A stretch of 13,728 bases of DNA, from the NCBI GenBank assembly GCA_023382535.1, contig JAHDWA010000140.1, forward strand, positions 1 through 13,728. The letters are read 5' to 3'. The stretch is from Anaerolineae bacterium (lineage in GTDB: Bacteria > Chloroflexota > Anaerolineae > 4572-78 > J111). Made by a program: the position numbers and the translations under genes. This document shows positions 1 to 7,219 of this stretch, piece by piece. Under the pieces are notes generated by a model. That model had not been told where the DNA came from and ran no database searches. It was given only the letters and a program-made list of their open reading frames with translations. Within the stretch, counting starts at the first letter, position 1, and each line of letters opens with the position of its first letter.

Positions 1-486
1 CCGCTGCTGGGCTGCGCCTTCACCAACTTCCGCAAGGACGAGCACGCCACCCGCGCCGCCGTGCAAACCTTTGAACACGGCTGGATGCTCTGGCTGGAAA
101 CCGATACCGTGCTCAACGTTGACCCGATCTACGTCTTCTACGAAGACAACGGCTCTTACCTCCGCTTTGGCGACCAGGTGCTGACCGACGCGCACAAGTA
201 CGCGCCGACCGACCCCGGTTTCTTCAAAGTCGGTGACCGCTTTGCCAAAGTGTACTGGGAGTACATCGGCCGAGAAGGCCGGGCGCGGCTGGGCCGGGCG
301 ACCAACGAGGCCAGGGACAGTAAAGGTGCGTTCCAGGAGTTTGTCAACGGCCGGATGTTCTGGGCCGGCGAGTCCGATACCATCTACATCATCTATCGCG
401 GCACCTACGACTTCGACCGCGATGGGCAGAGCACCTGGCAACAGGGCTGGACAAGCTTTGAGGATAAGTTTGAGGAGGGGAAGTAG
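1..486 (+). CDS. C-terminal part of a repeat-containing, probably extracellular protein (5' end outside window)
   Basis: The reading frame is open from base 1 to a TAG stop at 484-486. The GTG at 61 is internal, because the 20 codons before it continue the same repeat, so the gene is cut off at its 5' end. Two diverged copies of one unit are visible. The first contains LGCAFTNF, QTFEHGWMLW and IYVFYEDNGSYLRF. The second contains LGRATNEA, QEFVNGRMFW and IYIIYRGTYDF. Each has the pattern LG-x-A-T/F, then Q-x-F-x-x-G-x-M-x-W, then IY-aromatic. They are joined by a linker with PGFFKVGDRFAKVYWE. This Trp/Tyr-rich unit resembles repeats I associate with Chloroflexota secreted or surface proteins; its biochemical role is not known to me. 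No signal peptide or membrane anchor can be judged because the N-terminus is missing. Real coding sequence is near certain; the function is not. Confidence 0.75.
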   Translation, partial: PLLGCAFTNFRKDEHATRAAVQTFEHGWMLWLETDTVLNVDPIYVFYEDNGSYLRFGDQVLTDAHKYAPTDPGFFKVGDRFAKVYWEYIGREGRARLGRATNEARDSKGAFQEFVNGRMFWAGESDTIYIIYRGTYDFDRDGQSTWQQGWTSFEDKFEEGK

Positions 487-488
487 GG

Positions 489-518
489 AGTAGTCAGTGA
501 TCAGTAGCCAGTAGTCAG
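489..518 (+). repeat. CAGTAGT-type short repeat, left copy
   Basis: This is a degenerate tandem of AGTAGTCAG / CAGTAGCCAG units starting 2 bp after the stop codon of the first gene. Its last 17 bases (502-518, CAGTAGCCAGTAGTCAG) recur exactly in inverted orientation at 2507-2523. The two copies bracket the A+T-rich lipoprotein gene. Similar simple repeats are known from filamentous cyanobacteria and, in my experience, from Chloroflexota. The spacer continues to 556 with nothing else recognisable. Confidence 0.7.
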
Positions 519-556
519 AGTTCAGAATTCAAAAGGGTTTTAAGCCTGGCAAAACG

Positions 557-593
557 AAAAGAGCGGAGGCGAGATGAAGCCTCTGCTCTTTTT
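557..593. terminator. Bidirectional Rho-independent terminator between convergent genes
   Basis: Arm 557-570 (AAAAGAGCGGAGGC) pairs with 579-592 (GCCTCTGCTCTTTT) across an 8-nt loop. All 14 pairs form, with a single G-T wobble. A run of T follows on the + strand (589-593) and a matching run on the - strand (560-557). It lies 70 bp after the stop of the + strand gene and about 55 bp beyond the stop of the - strand lipoprotein gene, so it can end transcripts arriving from both sides. Confidence 0.8.
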
Positions 594-646
594 GATTCGG
601 GTGACGGGTGTCCGCTGTTTGGGGCTGCTTTGCGGCTTGTGGCCTG

Positions 647-2479
647 CTACTTGGTGGTGTAATGCAAAATCCCCTCGCCGACGACCCAGCCTTCGTTTTC
701 ATCGAGCATCATCATGGCCGAAAAACGAAGAGGCCGTGGACTATCAAATATCTCCCATTCCCCATCTTTGTAGTGCAACATGCCTTCGCTACTGCTCATC
801 CACCCTTCATGGGCATTAACCATACCCATCGCATGTAAAACTGTGTTTGGCTTCGGCAAGGTAACACTTTCCCAAGCATTATCGTGATAATGCAAAAGTA
901 CATGTTCCCCTAAGGCCCACCCCTCTGACACATTACTCATATTAATCTCAAACAAATTCTGATCGGTAATTGGCAAGGTGTTAAGCCAAGTATCATTTTT
1001 ATAATACAAGATGGTACCCCCGAGTCCTACTGCCCAACCCTCTTGCTCAGTGACCATGTCTATAGCGGTTAACCAGGATTTAGTTGGTCGGGCCACTTCT
1101 TGCCATTTACCATCAAGAAAATGAATAATTAAGCCATCCTGCCCTACTGCCCAGCCTTCATTTTCATTCACCATATTTACGTCTTCAAGATGCTGAGTAA
1201 CCGGACTGGAAAACAATTGCCAAACATTTTGAGTGAAATGCAGGATTGTGCCATTCCAACCCACTGCCCAACCCTCCGTAGGGTTAATCATATCAATTGC
1301 ATTTAATTTGCTCCCATCAACAATCGGGCTATTTACTGGCTGCCATTCATCATCTTTGTAATGCAGAATGACACCGCCTCCTCCTACCGCCCAACCTTCA
1401 TCTTCAACCCAGTCTATGTCGTCCAATACTGGTAGTTTTAGGCTTTCACTAACTAACTTCCAAGAGTCGTCCTCGTAATGGAGTAATGTGCTATCTTTGC
1501 CAACTGCCCAGCCCTCTTCGGCGCTGATCATATCAATCGAATAGAGGTCTTTCTGGGTAGGACTCGCCACATCCTGCCAAACCCCAGCCTGATAATGCAT
1601 AATAAGTCCATGAGCGCCAACTGCCCAGCCCTCCTCAGTACCAACCATAGCTATTGCTTCCAAGAATAATCCCTCACCCAAGTTAATCTCTTTCCACTTA
1701 TCTTCGCTGTAGTGTAAAATTCTACTCCCTACGGCCCAGATTTCATCCTCGCCACTCAAGGTCAAATCACTCAAAACTGGCGTATTACCAGAAAGCGGTA
1801 CAGACTCCCAGGCATTATTACTGTAATGTAACAAGCCACTGTCACCTGCAGCCCAACCTTCTTCAGCATTTACCATTGCGATGGCTAATAATCCACCGGT
1901 AGCGGGATTATCTACATGCTCTAATTTTCCTTGGTAATAATGCACCAGACCGCCCTCAGTCCCTACTGCCCATACATCATCCGGCCCAACTACGGCTAGG
2001 TCAAAGAGTTGCACGACGCCGCCGGGAAAAATGAACGCTTGCACTGTACCGTCCTTATAATGCAGCAGCGTCCCTCCATTCACACCCCACCATTCGTCGG
2101 GATTGACGGTGGAGATAGCATAAAAATTGTTGGATGACGAGACTCCATAAACTTGTTGCCAGACCCGTTGAACCTGCTCTGGTGGGGTAGTGTAATGAAG
2201 CACTACTCCATTGTGGCCCACTGCCCATCCTTCGTCAGTATTGGGTATAGAAACATCGTACAAATCATTATAACAAGCTACTCCCCCACTCGGATCACAC
2301 TCCCACCGCCCCACCTTTGCAGGAATTGGAATCACGGTTGGAATCGGCGTGGCTGTTACTGTGGCGGTGGGCAGCACAACTACCACCGGCGCAGGCGTCG
2401 GAGCTGGCCCCGGCCCGGCGCAGGCAGCCAGGAGAATGAGCGGCAAGATGAAGTAAGGGATAAGCAGGTTTCTATTCAT
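647..2479 (-). CDS. Lipoprotein with 14 EGWAVG...LHY repeats (probable double beta-propeller)
   Basis: This 610-residue protein starts with a lipoprotein signal: MNRN, a hydrophobic stretch, then lipobox LAAC with the lipidated Cys at residue 20. A Pro/Thr/Val-rich linker follows to about residue 55, so it should be anchored outside the cytoplasmic membrane. The rest is a tandem series of units of about 39 residues with the pattern L-x-x-I-x-M-V-x-x-x-E-GWAVG-x-x-G-x-I-L-HY-x-x-x-x-W. I count 14 copies, from NDLYDV to the last RFSAMM...GILHYTT. BNR/Ycf48-like propeller blades look like this, and 14 would fit two seven-bladed rings. Binding or scaffolding outside the cell is an inference. The ATG at 2477-2479 has a purine-rich GGAAG about 7 nt upstream. 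The gene lies 31 bp after the glycosyltransferase gene and is probably co-transcribed with it. Its DNA is visibly richer in A+T than all the flanking genes, which suggests separate ancestry. Confidence 0.85.
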   Translation of the reverse strand: MNRNLLIPYFILPLILLAACAGPGPAPTPAPVVVVLPTATVTATPIPTVIPIPAKVGRWECDPSGGVACYNDLYDVSIPNTDEGWAVGHNGVVLHYTTPPEQVQRVWQQVYGVSSSNNFYAISTVNPDEWWGVNGGTLLHYKDGTVQAFIFPGGVVQLFDLAVVGPDDVWAVGTEGGLVHYYQGKLEHVDNPATGGLLAIAMVNAEEGWAAGDSGLLHYSNNAWESVPLSGNTPVLSDLTLSGEDEIWAVGSRILHYSEDKWKEINLGEGLFLEAIAMVGTEEGWAVGAHGLIMHYQAGVWQDVASPTQKDLYSIDMISAEEGWAVGKDSTLLHYEDDSWKLVSESLKLPVLDDIDWVEDEGWAVGGGGVILHYKDDEWQPVNSPIVDGSKLNAIDMINPTEGWAVGWNGTILHFTQNVWQLFSSPVTQHLEDVNMVNENEGWAVGQDGLIIHFLDGKWQEVARPTKSWLTAIDMVTEQEGWAVGLGGTILYYKNDTWLNTLPITDQNLFEINMSNVSEGWALGEHVLLHYHDNAWESVTLPKPNTVLHAMGMVNAHEGWMSSSEGMLHYKDGEWEIFDSPRPLRFSAMMMLDENEGWVVGEGILHYTTK

Positions 2480-2506
2480 GGAGGAACTTCCTTCAAAGAC
2501 TATTTT

Positions 2507-2530
2507 CTGACTACTGGCTACTGACTACTG
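2507..2530 (-). repeat. CAGTAGT-type short repeat, right (inverted) copy; supplies a stop codon
   Basis: On the - strand this reads CAGTAGTCAGTAGCCAG followed by TAGTCAG. It shares 17 identical bases with the copy at 502-518 in opposite orientation. It overlaps the 3' end of the glycosyltransferase gene: the last codons and the TAG stop (2511-2513) are part of the repeat, so the natural C-terminus appears to have been set or replaced by the repeat. Confidence 0.7.
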
Positions 2531-4235
2531 TCTCACTCCGCACAATCTCATACAACACCATCGAAGGATACCCCGCCGGATGGTAGGCCCGGGTCAACTC
2601 CTTTAATGCCAATCCCTCTCCGGCCAGGGCCAGGCGAGCCTCGGTGTCGGACTGCCAGGAAGGGAAGGCGATCAGGTGGCCGGGTTTGGCTTTGGCGGCC
2701 AACTCGCCGGGCGAGGCCCAATATTGCAAATCGTAAGGATAGCCCCACAGGTAAAAGCGCCAGTGCGTGCCCAGCCAGCGATGGTAAAGGGTGTGGTCGG
2801 CCCCGGCGTGGCCCTGCAAGTAGGCCACAATCTGCTCGATGCCTTGCAGGGCCTGGCTGTGGCTGCCCAGGGGATAGCGCCCATTGACCGAATCCTGTAC
2901 CGGGCGGGCCAGGGTCAGCGCCAGCAGGACGGCCAGGGCCAGTCCATACATCAAACTTGCCAGCGGCTGCCACTCAAGCCGGGCGTCGAGCCAGGAGCAT
3001 TTCAGGAGGGACCAGGGCCACAGTAACACCCGCGCCAGCAGCAAAGCCAGGAAAGGAATCAGGCCCAACAGGTAGCGATCCCAAATTTGAAAGGAGAAGA
3101 GGGCGTGGCCGAGGAGGAAGAGAAGGGTGAAGAGAGTAAATAGCCAATCGGCTTGGGTTGCGGAGCAGGGGAGCAGGGGAGCAGGGGGGCAGCGGAGAGA
3201 ATTTTCGGCGGTCGGCGGTCGGTGGTCCCAAAGGGAGGCTTCGCACTCAGCGGTCGCCTTTCGGCAAGCCCACACCCCATACCCCAACAGCAGCGGCAGC
3301 CCAACCATAAAAATTCCGTTAAACAGCGGCGAAGCGGTGCCGTAGGCCAGCAGCTCAACAAATCCCCACCACCGTTCTCCAAAGCTGGCCGCGTCGGTGG
3401 TTAGGCCGCCGTAATTGGTGAGACTGTAGGTCAAGAAATTAGGGGCTTGGGCGCGGGTGAGAGTCCAGATGAAGAGGGGGAGGAGGGTGAGGAGGATAGA
3501 AAACGTAAAACGTAAAACGTAGAGCGTAAAGCCTGAGATATGAGACGCGGAACGTAAATCGTAAATCGTAAATACCCCTGGACGGGGCACAGGTCGTAAA
3601 TCGTAAATCGCCAGCAGTCCCAGCACGAGCGGTATAAAAAAGAGGCCCTGCTGCTTCGTAGCGATTGCCAGCCCCAAGGCGACCCCGGCCCAGCCGGCTC
3701 GACCGTGGGCGGCGGCCAGGCAGGCGGCCACAACCAGGGCGACCAGCAGCGGATCGGTGAAGGCGGTCGGCGCAAAAAGGAGGGTGAAGGGAGATAAGGC
3801 GACCAGCCAGGCGGCCAGGATGCCTGTTCCAGCCCCGTACAACCTGCGTCCCAGCCAAAGGGTCAAGCCAACGGTGAGCGCGGTCGCCAGCAGCGAGGGC
3901 AATCGCGCCGCCGCTTCGGTTGCGCCCAGGAGTTCCATCGCCCCGGCGACGGCATAAAGGAACAGGGGCGGCTTGTCAACGGGTGTGACCACCAGCCAGG
4001 GGTCCGCGCCGGAGGTGATTTGCAAAGCCCAGGTGGCATACAGGGCTTCGTCGTGGTGAAAGCGCTGGGTTGCCAGCAGGTTGGCCGGGAGCAGGACTGC
4101 GCTCAGCACGGCCAGGCCTACGGCGGCGGTCAGCCAGCGCTGCCTGAATTGAGCGAAAAGACGCGAAATGAGAGCAGCCAAGGATTGAAGCGGCGAGGAT
4201 GACGGAGCAGGTGAGTTTGCGGCGGGAGGATACAT
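2511..4235 (-). CDS. ArnT/PMT-like (GT-C fold) membrane glycosyltransferase
   Basis: This is a 574-residue polytopic membrane protein of the GT39/GT83 (dolichyl- or polyprenyl-phosphate sugar transferase) type. After a first membrane helix (about 35-55) comes RFHHDEALYA (59-68), holding the acidic DE pair typical of the first periplasmic loop of GT-C enzymes. VDKPPLFLY (86-94) and AAARLPSLLA (108-117) follow, both hallmarks of this family. Roughly ten hydrophobic helices run to about residue 445, then a soluble outer domain of about 130 residues. The role would be moving a sugar from a lipid-phosphate carrier to a lipid or protein outside the membrane; donor and acceptor are unknown. Two low-complexity insertions, residues about 209-246 and 337-358, are encoded by in-frame heptamer and octamer DNA arrays. 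The end overlaps a CAGTAGT repeat. The ATG at 4233-4235 has no clear Shine-Dalgarno sequence. The gene lies 54 bp downstream of the MFS gene and may be co-transcribed with it. Confidence 0.85.
   Translation of the reverse strand: MYPPAANSPAPSSSPLQSLAALISRLFAQFRQRWLTAAVGLAVLSAVLLPANLLATQRFHHDEALYATWALQITSGADPWLVVTPVDKPPLFLYAVAGAMELLGATEAAARLPSLLATALTVGLTLWLGRRLYGAGTGILAAWLVALSPFTLLFAPTAFTDPLLVALVVAACLAAAHGRAGWAGVALGLAIATKQQGLFFIPLVLGLLAIYDLRPVPRPGVFTIYDLRSASHISGFTLYVLRFTFSILLTLLPLFIWTLTRAQAPNFLTYSLTNYGGLTTDAASFGERWWGFVELLAYGTASPLFNGIFMVGLPLLLGYGVWACRKATAECEASLWDHRPPTAENSLRCPPAPLLPCSATQADWLFTLFTLLFLLGHALFSFQIWDRYLLGLIPFLALLLARVLLWPWSLLKCSWLDARLEWQPLASLMYGLALAVLLALTLARPVQDSVNGRYPLGSHSQALQGIEQIVAYLQGHAGADHTLYHRWLGTHWRFYLWGYPYDLQYWASPGELAAKAKPGHLIAFPSWQSDTEARLALAGEGLALKELTRAYHPAGYPSMVLYEIVRSETVVSSQ
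3162..3193 (+). repeat. Tandem octamer array GGAGCAGG inside the glycosyltransferase gene
   Basis: There are three exact 8-bp units (3162-3185) and a fourth degenerate one (GGGGCAGC). On the coding strand it gives the Pro/Leu-rich run CPPAPLLPCS near residues 349-358, within a loop between membrane segments. The reading frame stays open. Confidence 0.85.
3206..3226 (+). repeat. Tandem heptamer array CGGCGGT inside the glycosyltransferase gene
   Basis: There are two exact units and one with a single change (CGGTGGT). It lies 12 bp from the GGAGCAGG octamer array and is translated within the same loop (DHRPPTAE, about residues 337-344). Confidence 0.75.
3500..3610 (+). repeat. Three blocks of ACGTAAA / TCGTAAA heptamers inside the glycosyltransferase gene
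   Basis: Block one (3500-3530) has period-7 units AAAACGT, the fourth degenerate. Block two (3553-3573) has three exact CGTAAAT units. Block three (3594-3610) repeats TCGTAAA. The coding strand reads these as the related peptides AIYDLR, TIYDLR and LYVLRF (residues about 209-246). The whole segment keeps the frame between two membrane helices. Confidence 0.85.
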
Positions 4236-4240
4236 CGTAA

Positions 4241-4259
4241 AATAATGATTCTTATTTTC
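4241..4259 (-). promoter_or_regulatory. Fur-box-like palindromic operator just upstream of the glycosyltransferase start
   Basis: The - strand reads GAAAATAAGAATCATTATT, which matches the classical Fur consensus GATAATGATAATCATTATC at 15 of 19 positions. It contains an AAAATAA / TTATTTT inverted repeat and ends 5 bp before the ATG. It stands out as an A+T-rich island in GC-rich surroundings. Regulation by a Fur-family repressor is only a suggestion; the A+T richness alone raises the chance of a fortuitous match. Confidence 0.3.
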
Positions 4260-4264
4260 AGGGC

Positions 4265-4282
4265 AATTCGTGAAATTCGTGG
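4265..4282. repeat. Two tandem 9-bp units AATTCGTGA / AATTCGTGG
   Basis: These are two adjacent 9-mers differing only in the last base, in the 54-bp spacer between the MFS and glycosyltransferase genes. It is another member of the short-repeat population seen in this window. No function is apparent. Confidence 0.55.
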
Positions 4283-4289
4283 CCGGTTT

Positions 4290-5549
4290 TTAGCCCGTAA
4301 CCGTCCCTTCCAGAACAACTTTGGACCGGGCCGCGCGCAAAAAGAGGACCAGCGCCAGGGGCACCAGCGCCGCGACCAGGCCCAGCCAGCTCATCGTGGT
4401 AAAACTGGTGGCGGCAAAGACAAACCCGCCACCCAGGCTGCCTACCCCGGAAGCCACGTTGACGACGGCGTCGGTCAGGCCCTGCACCCGGCCCTTTTCA
4501 TGCGGCCGTAAGATATCGGCTAACAGGGTTGAACCGGCCACGAAACAGCAGTTCCAGCCCAGGCCGAGCAAAAATAAGACGATCACCAGCCAGTAGACCT
4601 CGGCGGACAGCGGCGCCAGCAAACAGGCGGCGACCAGCAGCAGGCTGCCAATGATAATCATTTTGACCCGCCCCAGGCGGTCCACCAGCCAGCCGACCGG
4701 AAAAGACAGGCCAAACATACCCAGGGTGTGGGCCATAAACACCCAGGAAATGGCCGCGATTCCATGCTGGTGATGGTGCATATGCACCGGGGTAATGGTC
4801 ATCACCCAAACCATCGTTAATTGGCCAAAGACCATGGCTGCTACCGCCAGTTTGGCCCACGGCTCGTTAAAAAAGACCTCCTGGAAGCTGCGCCCCTGTT
4901 GGGCAGGCAGCGCCGGGCCAGGTTCGAGCGCCGCCAGTTGCCGGCCGATCTGCTGCGGGTCGGGCCGCAGGAAAATGGTAATCATCACCAAAGAAATTGC
5001 CAGAAACAGTGCCGCGGCAAACCACGGACCGCTCAAACTTGGGGCGTTGAATTGTTCGGCGGCCAGGCCGGTCCACTTGATCAGGGCCGGCCCGCTGATC
5101 GAGCCAACCGTTCCCCCCAAGACCACCAGGCTGATGGCCCGGGCGCGTTTACTGACGATGTTCGCCTCCGCCGCCGCGTAGCGCCCCAAATCAATGACGC
5201 CTTTGGCCAGTCCCATCAGCAAAACCCCAGCCAGAAAAAGCCAGAGCGACTCCTGGATGACGGCAACACCGGCGACCAGCGCGCCGCCGATCCCAAACAG
5301 GTGTCCCACCGACAGCCCGATCCGGCGGCCAAATTGATCCATGAGCCGGCCGATCGGGTAGGCCACCAGCGCCGCCCCTACCAAAATTAAGGTTGAAGGG
5401 ACTCCCGTCCACTGGCTGTTACCGCCGGCCAGTTCCACAGCGATGATGGAACTGATGGTAAAGAGCATAATCACCGACGCCGAAAACAAGCTTTGAGACA
5501 CCAGCAGTGCCGCCGTTATCTTTTGCCCGGCTTTTTCCAAACTATTCAT
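4290..5549 (-). CDS. Major facilitator superfamily (MFS) transporter
   Basis: The product has 419 residues and about 12 membrane helices, the usual MFS length. Motif A is seen in both halves: GRLMDQFGRR (67-76) after helix 2 and GWLVDRLGRV (286-295) after helix 8, separated by a hydrophilic central loop (about residues 195-225). At 256-262 there is a His cluster, HMHHHQH, next to helix 7. The overall look is of drug- or metabolite-efflux type MFS proteins, but the substrate cannot be told. The ATG at 5547-5549 is preferred over the in-frame TTG at 5588. It has GGGGGA about 7 nt upstream, and the TTG would lie only a few bases from the predicted transcription start. It is the first gene of a leftward run and is divergent from glcD. 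Confidence 0.85.
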   Translation of the reverse strand: MNSLEKAGQKITAALLVSQSLFSASVIMLFTISSIIAVELAGGNSQWTGVPSTLILVGAALVAYPIGRLMDQFGRRIGLSVGHLFGIGGALVAGVAVIQESLWLFLAGVLLMGLAKGVIDLGRYAAAEANIVSKRARAISLVVLGGTVGSISGPALIKWTGLAAEQFNAPSLSGPWFAAALFLAISLVMITIFLRPDPQQIGRQLAALEPGPALPAQQGRSFQEVFFNEPWAKLAVAAMVFGQLTMVWVMTITPVHMHHHQHGIAAISWVFMAHTLGMFGLSFPVGWLVDRLGRVKMIIIGSLLLVAACLLAPLSAEVYWLVIVLFLLGLGWNCCFVAGSTLLADILRPHEKGRVQGLTDAVVNVASGVGSLGGGFVFAATSFTTMSWLGLVAALVPLALVLFLRAARSKVVLEGTVTG

Positions 5550-5599
5550 CCTTGTTCCCCCAGATTTTCTTTTAGAGACAGACGACAAGATAAAGGACT

Positions 5600-5605
5600 A
5601 TTATA
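5600..5605 (-). promoter_or_regulatory. Probable -10 box of the leftward MFS promoter
   Basis: The - strand has a perfect TATAAT about 50 bp upstream of the MFS ATG. The -35 region at the right distance (around TAGTTT) is poor, so this is a tentative promoter or one that needs an activator. Confidence 0.45.
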
Positions 5606-5648
5606 CCGTATTTGCCGATTTCAAACTACTTTGAGGGTTTCAACTTTT

Positions 5649-5677
5649 TAGACAACCCCGGCAAGACTGTGTATAAT
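5649..5677 (+). promoter_or_regulatory. Sigma-70 type promoter of the glcDEF operon
   Basis: TAGACA (5649-5654, one change from TTGACA) and a perfect TATAAT (5672-5677) are separated by exactly 17 nt. Transcription would begin near 5684, giving a leader of about 87 nt before the glcD ATG. No operator or riboswitch fold is obvious in the leader. Confidence 0.65.
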
Positions 5678-5770
5678 CATAGCGTCGCGGCAGGCTGTAA
5701 AACTGTCGTGACCGGTCCAAACCCTCTTTATCCCTGGCTGCATAGACAAACGCACACGGAGGCAACGCTG

Positions 5771-7219
5771 ATGGACGCCCAGGAATTTTTGGCCGCTCTG
5801 GCCCAAATTTACCCGCCCAAGCGAATGCTGGCTCAAGCCGCTGAACTGGCCCCTTACGAGTCCGATGCGCTGACCGCCTTTCGGGCGCGGCCCCGGGCGG
5901 TGGTGCTGCCCGAAAGCGCCGCCGAAGTCATCAGGACGGTCAAGCTGTGTCACCAGGCGGGCGTACCTTTTGTGGCGCGGGGCAGCGGCACCAGTTTGTC
6001 CGGCGGCTCCCTCCCCATCCAGGATGGGCTGGTCATCGGCCTCAACCGGCTGAACCGCATTCTAAGGCTGGACCCCCAGGAACGGTTGGCAGTGGTTGAA
6101 CCGGGTGTCATCAACCTGGACGTATCCAAAGCTGCCGCTCCTTACGGCCTCTACTACGCGCCCGACCCATCCAGCCAGCTCGTCTGCACTATTGGCGGTA
6201 ACGTCGCCTTCAACTCCGGCGGGGCGCACTGCCTCAAATACGGGATGACCAGCAATCACGTTTTGGCTATTAAAGCCGTCCTGCCGGATGGCGAGGTGGT
6301 CGAATTTGGCGGTGAGAGCCTGGAAAGCGTTGGACCTGACCTGGTCGGCCTGTTTGTCGGCTCAGAAGGCCTGTTTGGCATTGCTTTGGAAATTACCCTG
6401 CGTTTGCTGCCCAAACCGGAACTCTATCGGACCGTCCTGGCCGCTTATGACAGCCTGGGCGCGGCGGGCAACGCCGTAGCGATGGTGGTAGCTTCGGGGC
6501 TACTGCCGGGGGCGATGGAAATTATGGACAAGCTGGCCATCGAGGCCGCCGAGGCCGCCGTGCACGCCAATTATCCCCGTGAAGCCGCCGCCCTGCTGAT
6601 TGTCGAACTGGAAGGCGAAACGACCCAGGTTGAAGCGGAATTTATCAAGCTGCTCGAAGTCATCCAGGAGTCGGGGGCCTACGAGGTCCGGGTGGCCCAG
6701 AATGAGGACGAGCGCCTGCGCATCTGGAAGGGACGCAAAAGCGCCTTTTCAGCCGTAGGCCGGCTCAGCCCGGATTACATTGTCAACGATGGGGTAGTGC
6801 CGCGCGGGAAACTGGGACATGCCCTTTCTGAAATTGAGCGCTTAGGAAAGGCTTACAATATCCGCGTTGCCAACGTTTTTCACGCCGGCGACGGCAATTT
6901 GCACCCGTTGATCCTTTACGATGGGCGCGAGCCGGGCGCTCTGGAACGGGCCGAAGCCCTGGCCGGAGAGATTTTGCACCTGTGCATCCAGTTGGGCGGC
7001 TCCATCACCGGCGAGCATGGTGTCGGTATGGAAAAGCGGGAATATTTGCCGCAAATGTTCAGCGAAACCGATCTCGCGGTCATGAAAACAATCCGCCATG
7101 CCCTGGACCCGCAGGAATTATCCAACCGGGGCAAAATGTTCCCCGGCGGCGAAGCCCCGGCCCTGCACATGCACGGCCCCCATCCCCTTGAACGTGAAGG
7201 GAGGATTTCCCGCGAATGA
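5771..7219 (+). CDS. glcD: Glycolate oxidase, FAD-linked catalytic subunit GlcD
   Basis: GlcD oxidises glycolate to glyoxylate as part of GlcDEF, feeding electrons to the respiratory chain at the inner membrane face. The 482-residue protein has the N-terminal FAD-binding type-4 fold, with [11 protein letters not shown] (70-80), PDPSSQ (131-136) and [15 protein letters not shown] (140-154). The FAD-linked oxidase C-terminal domain follows, with HAGDGNLHP (371-379) and [10 protein letters not shown] (410-419) near the flavin and substrate. The length is close to the usual 480-500. The ATG at 5771 is chosen because GGAGG (5758-5762) lies 8 nt upstream. The open frame runs back to 5612, but that stretch contains the promoter and has no family resemblance. 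The stop overlaps the glcE start (ATGA). A D-lactate dehydrogenase of the same family is possible for glcD alone, but the linked glcE and glcF favour glycolate oxidase. Confidence 0.93.
   Translation: MDAQEFLAALAQIYPPKRMLAQAAELAPYESDALTAFRARPRAVVLPESAAEVIRTVKLCHQAGVPFVARGSGTSLSGGSLPIQDGLVIGLNRLNRILRLDPQERLAVVEPGVINLDVSKAAAPYGLYYAPDPSSQLVCTIGGNVAFNSGGAHCLKYGMTSNHVLAIKAVLPDGEVVEFGGESLESVGPDLVGLFVGSEGLFGIALEITLRLLPKPELYRTVLAAYDSLGAAGNAVAMVVASGLLPGAMEIMDKLAIEAAEAAVHANYPREAAALLIVELEGETTQVEAEFIKLLEVIQESGAYEVRVAQNEDERLRIWKGRKSAFSAVGRLSPDYIVNDGVVPRGKLGHALSEIERLGKAYNIRVANVFHAGDGNLHPLILYDGREPGALERAEALAGEILHLCIQLGGSITGEHGVGMEKREYLPQMFSETDLAVMKTIRHALDPQELSNRGKMFPGGEAPALHMHGPHPLEREGRISRE

Noticed and set aside
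2548..2973. Alternative - strand frame within the glycosyltransferase gene
   Set aside because: Gly/Pro/Arg-rich shadow of the real frame, with no motif or start signal.
3162..3610. CRISPR array
   Set aside because: The repeats are 7-8 bp in direct tandem without unique spacers, and they are translated inside a gene; no cas genes are nearby.
2511..4235. Pseudogene caused by repeat insertion
   Set aside because: The frame stays open through every array, the GT-C motifs are intact, and the length is normal for the family.
5612..5770. N-terminal 53-residue extension of GlcD
   Set aside because: It spans the promoter -10 box, has no resemblance to GlcD N-termini, and the ATG at 5771 has an ideal GGAGG.
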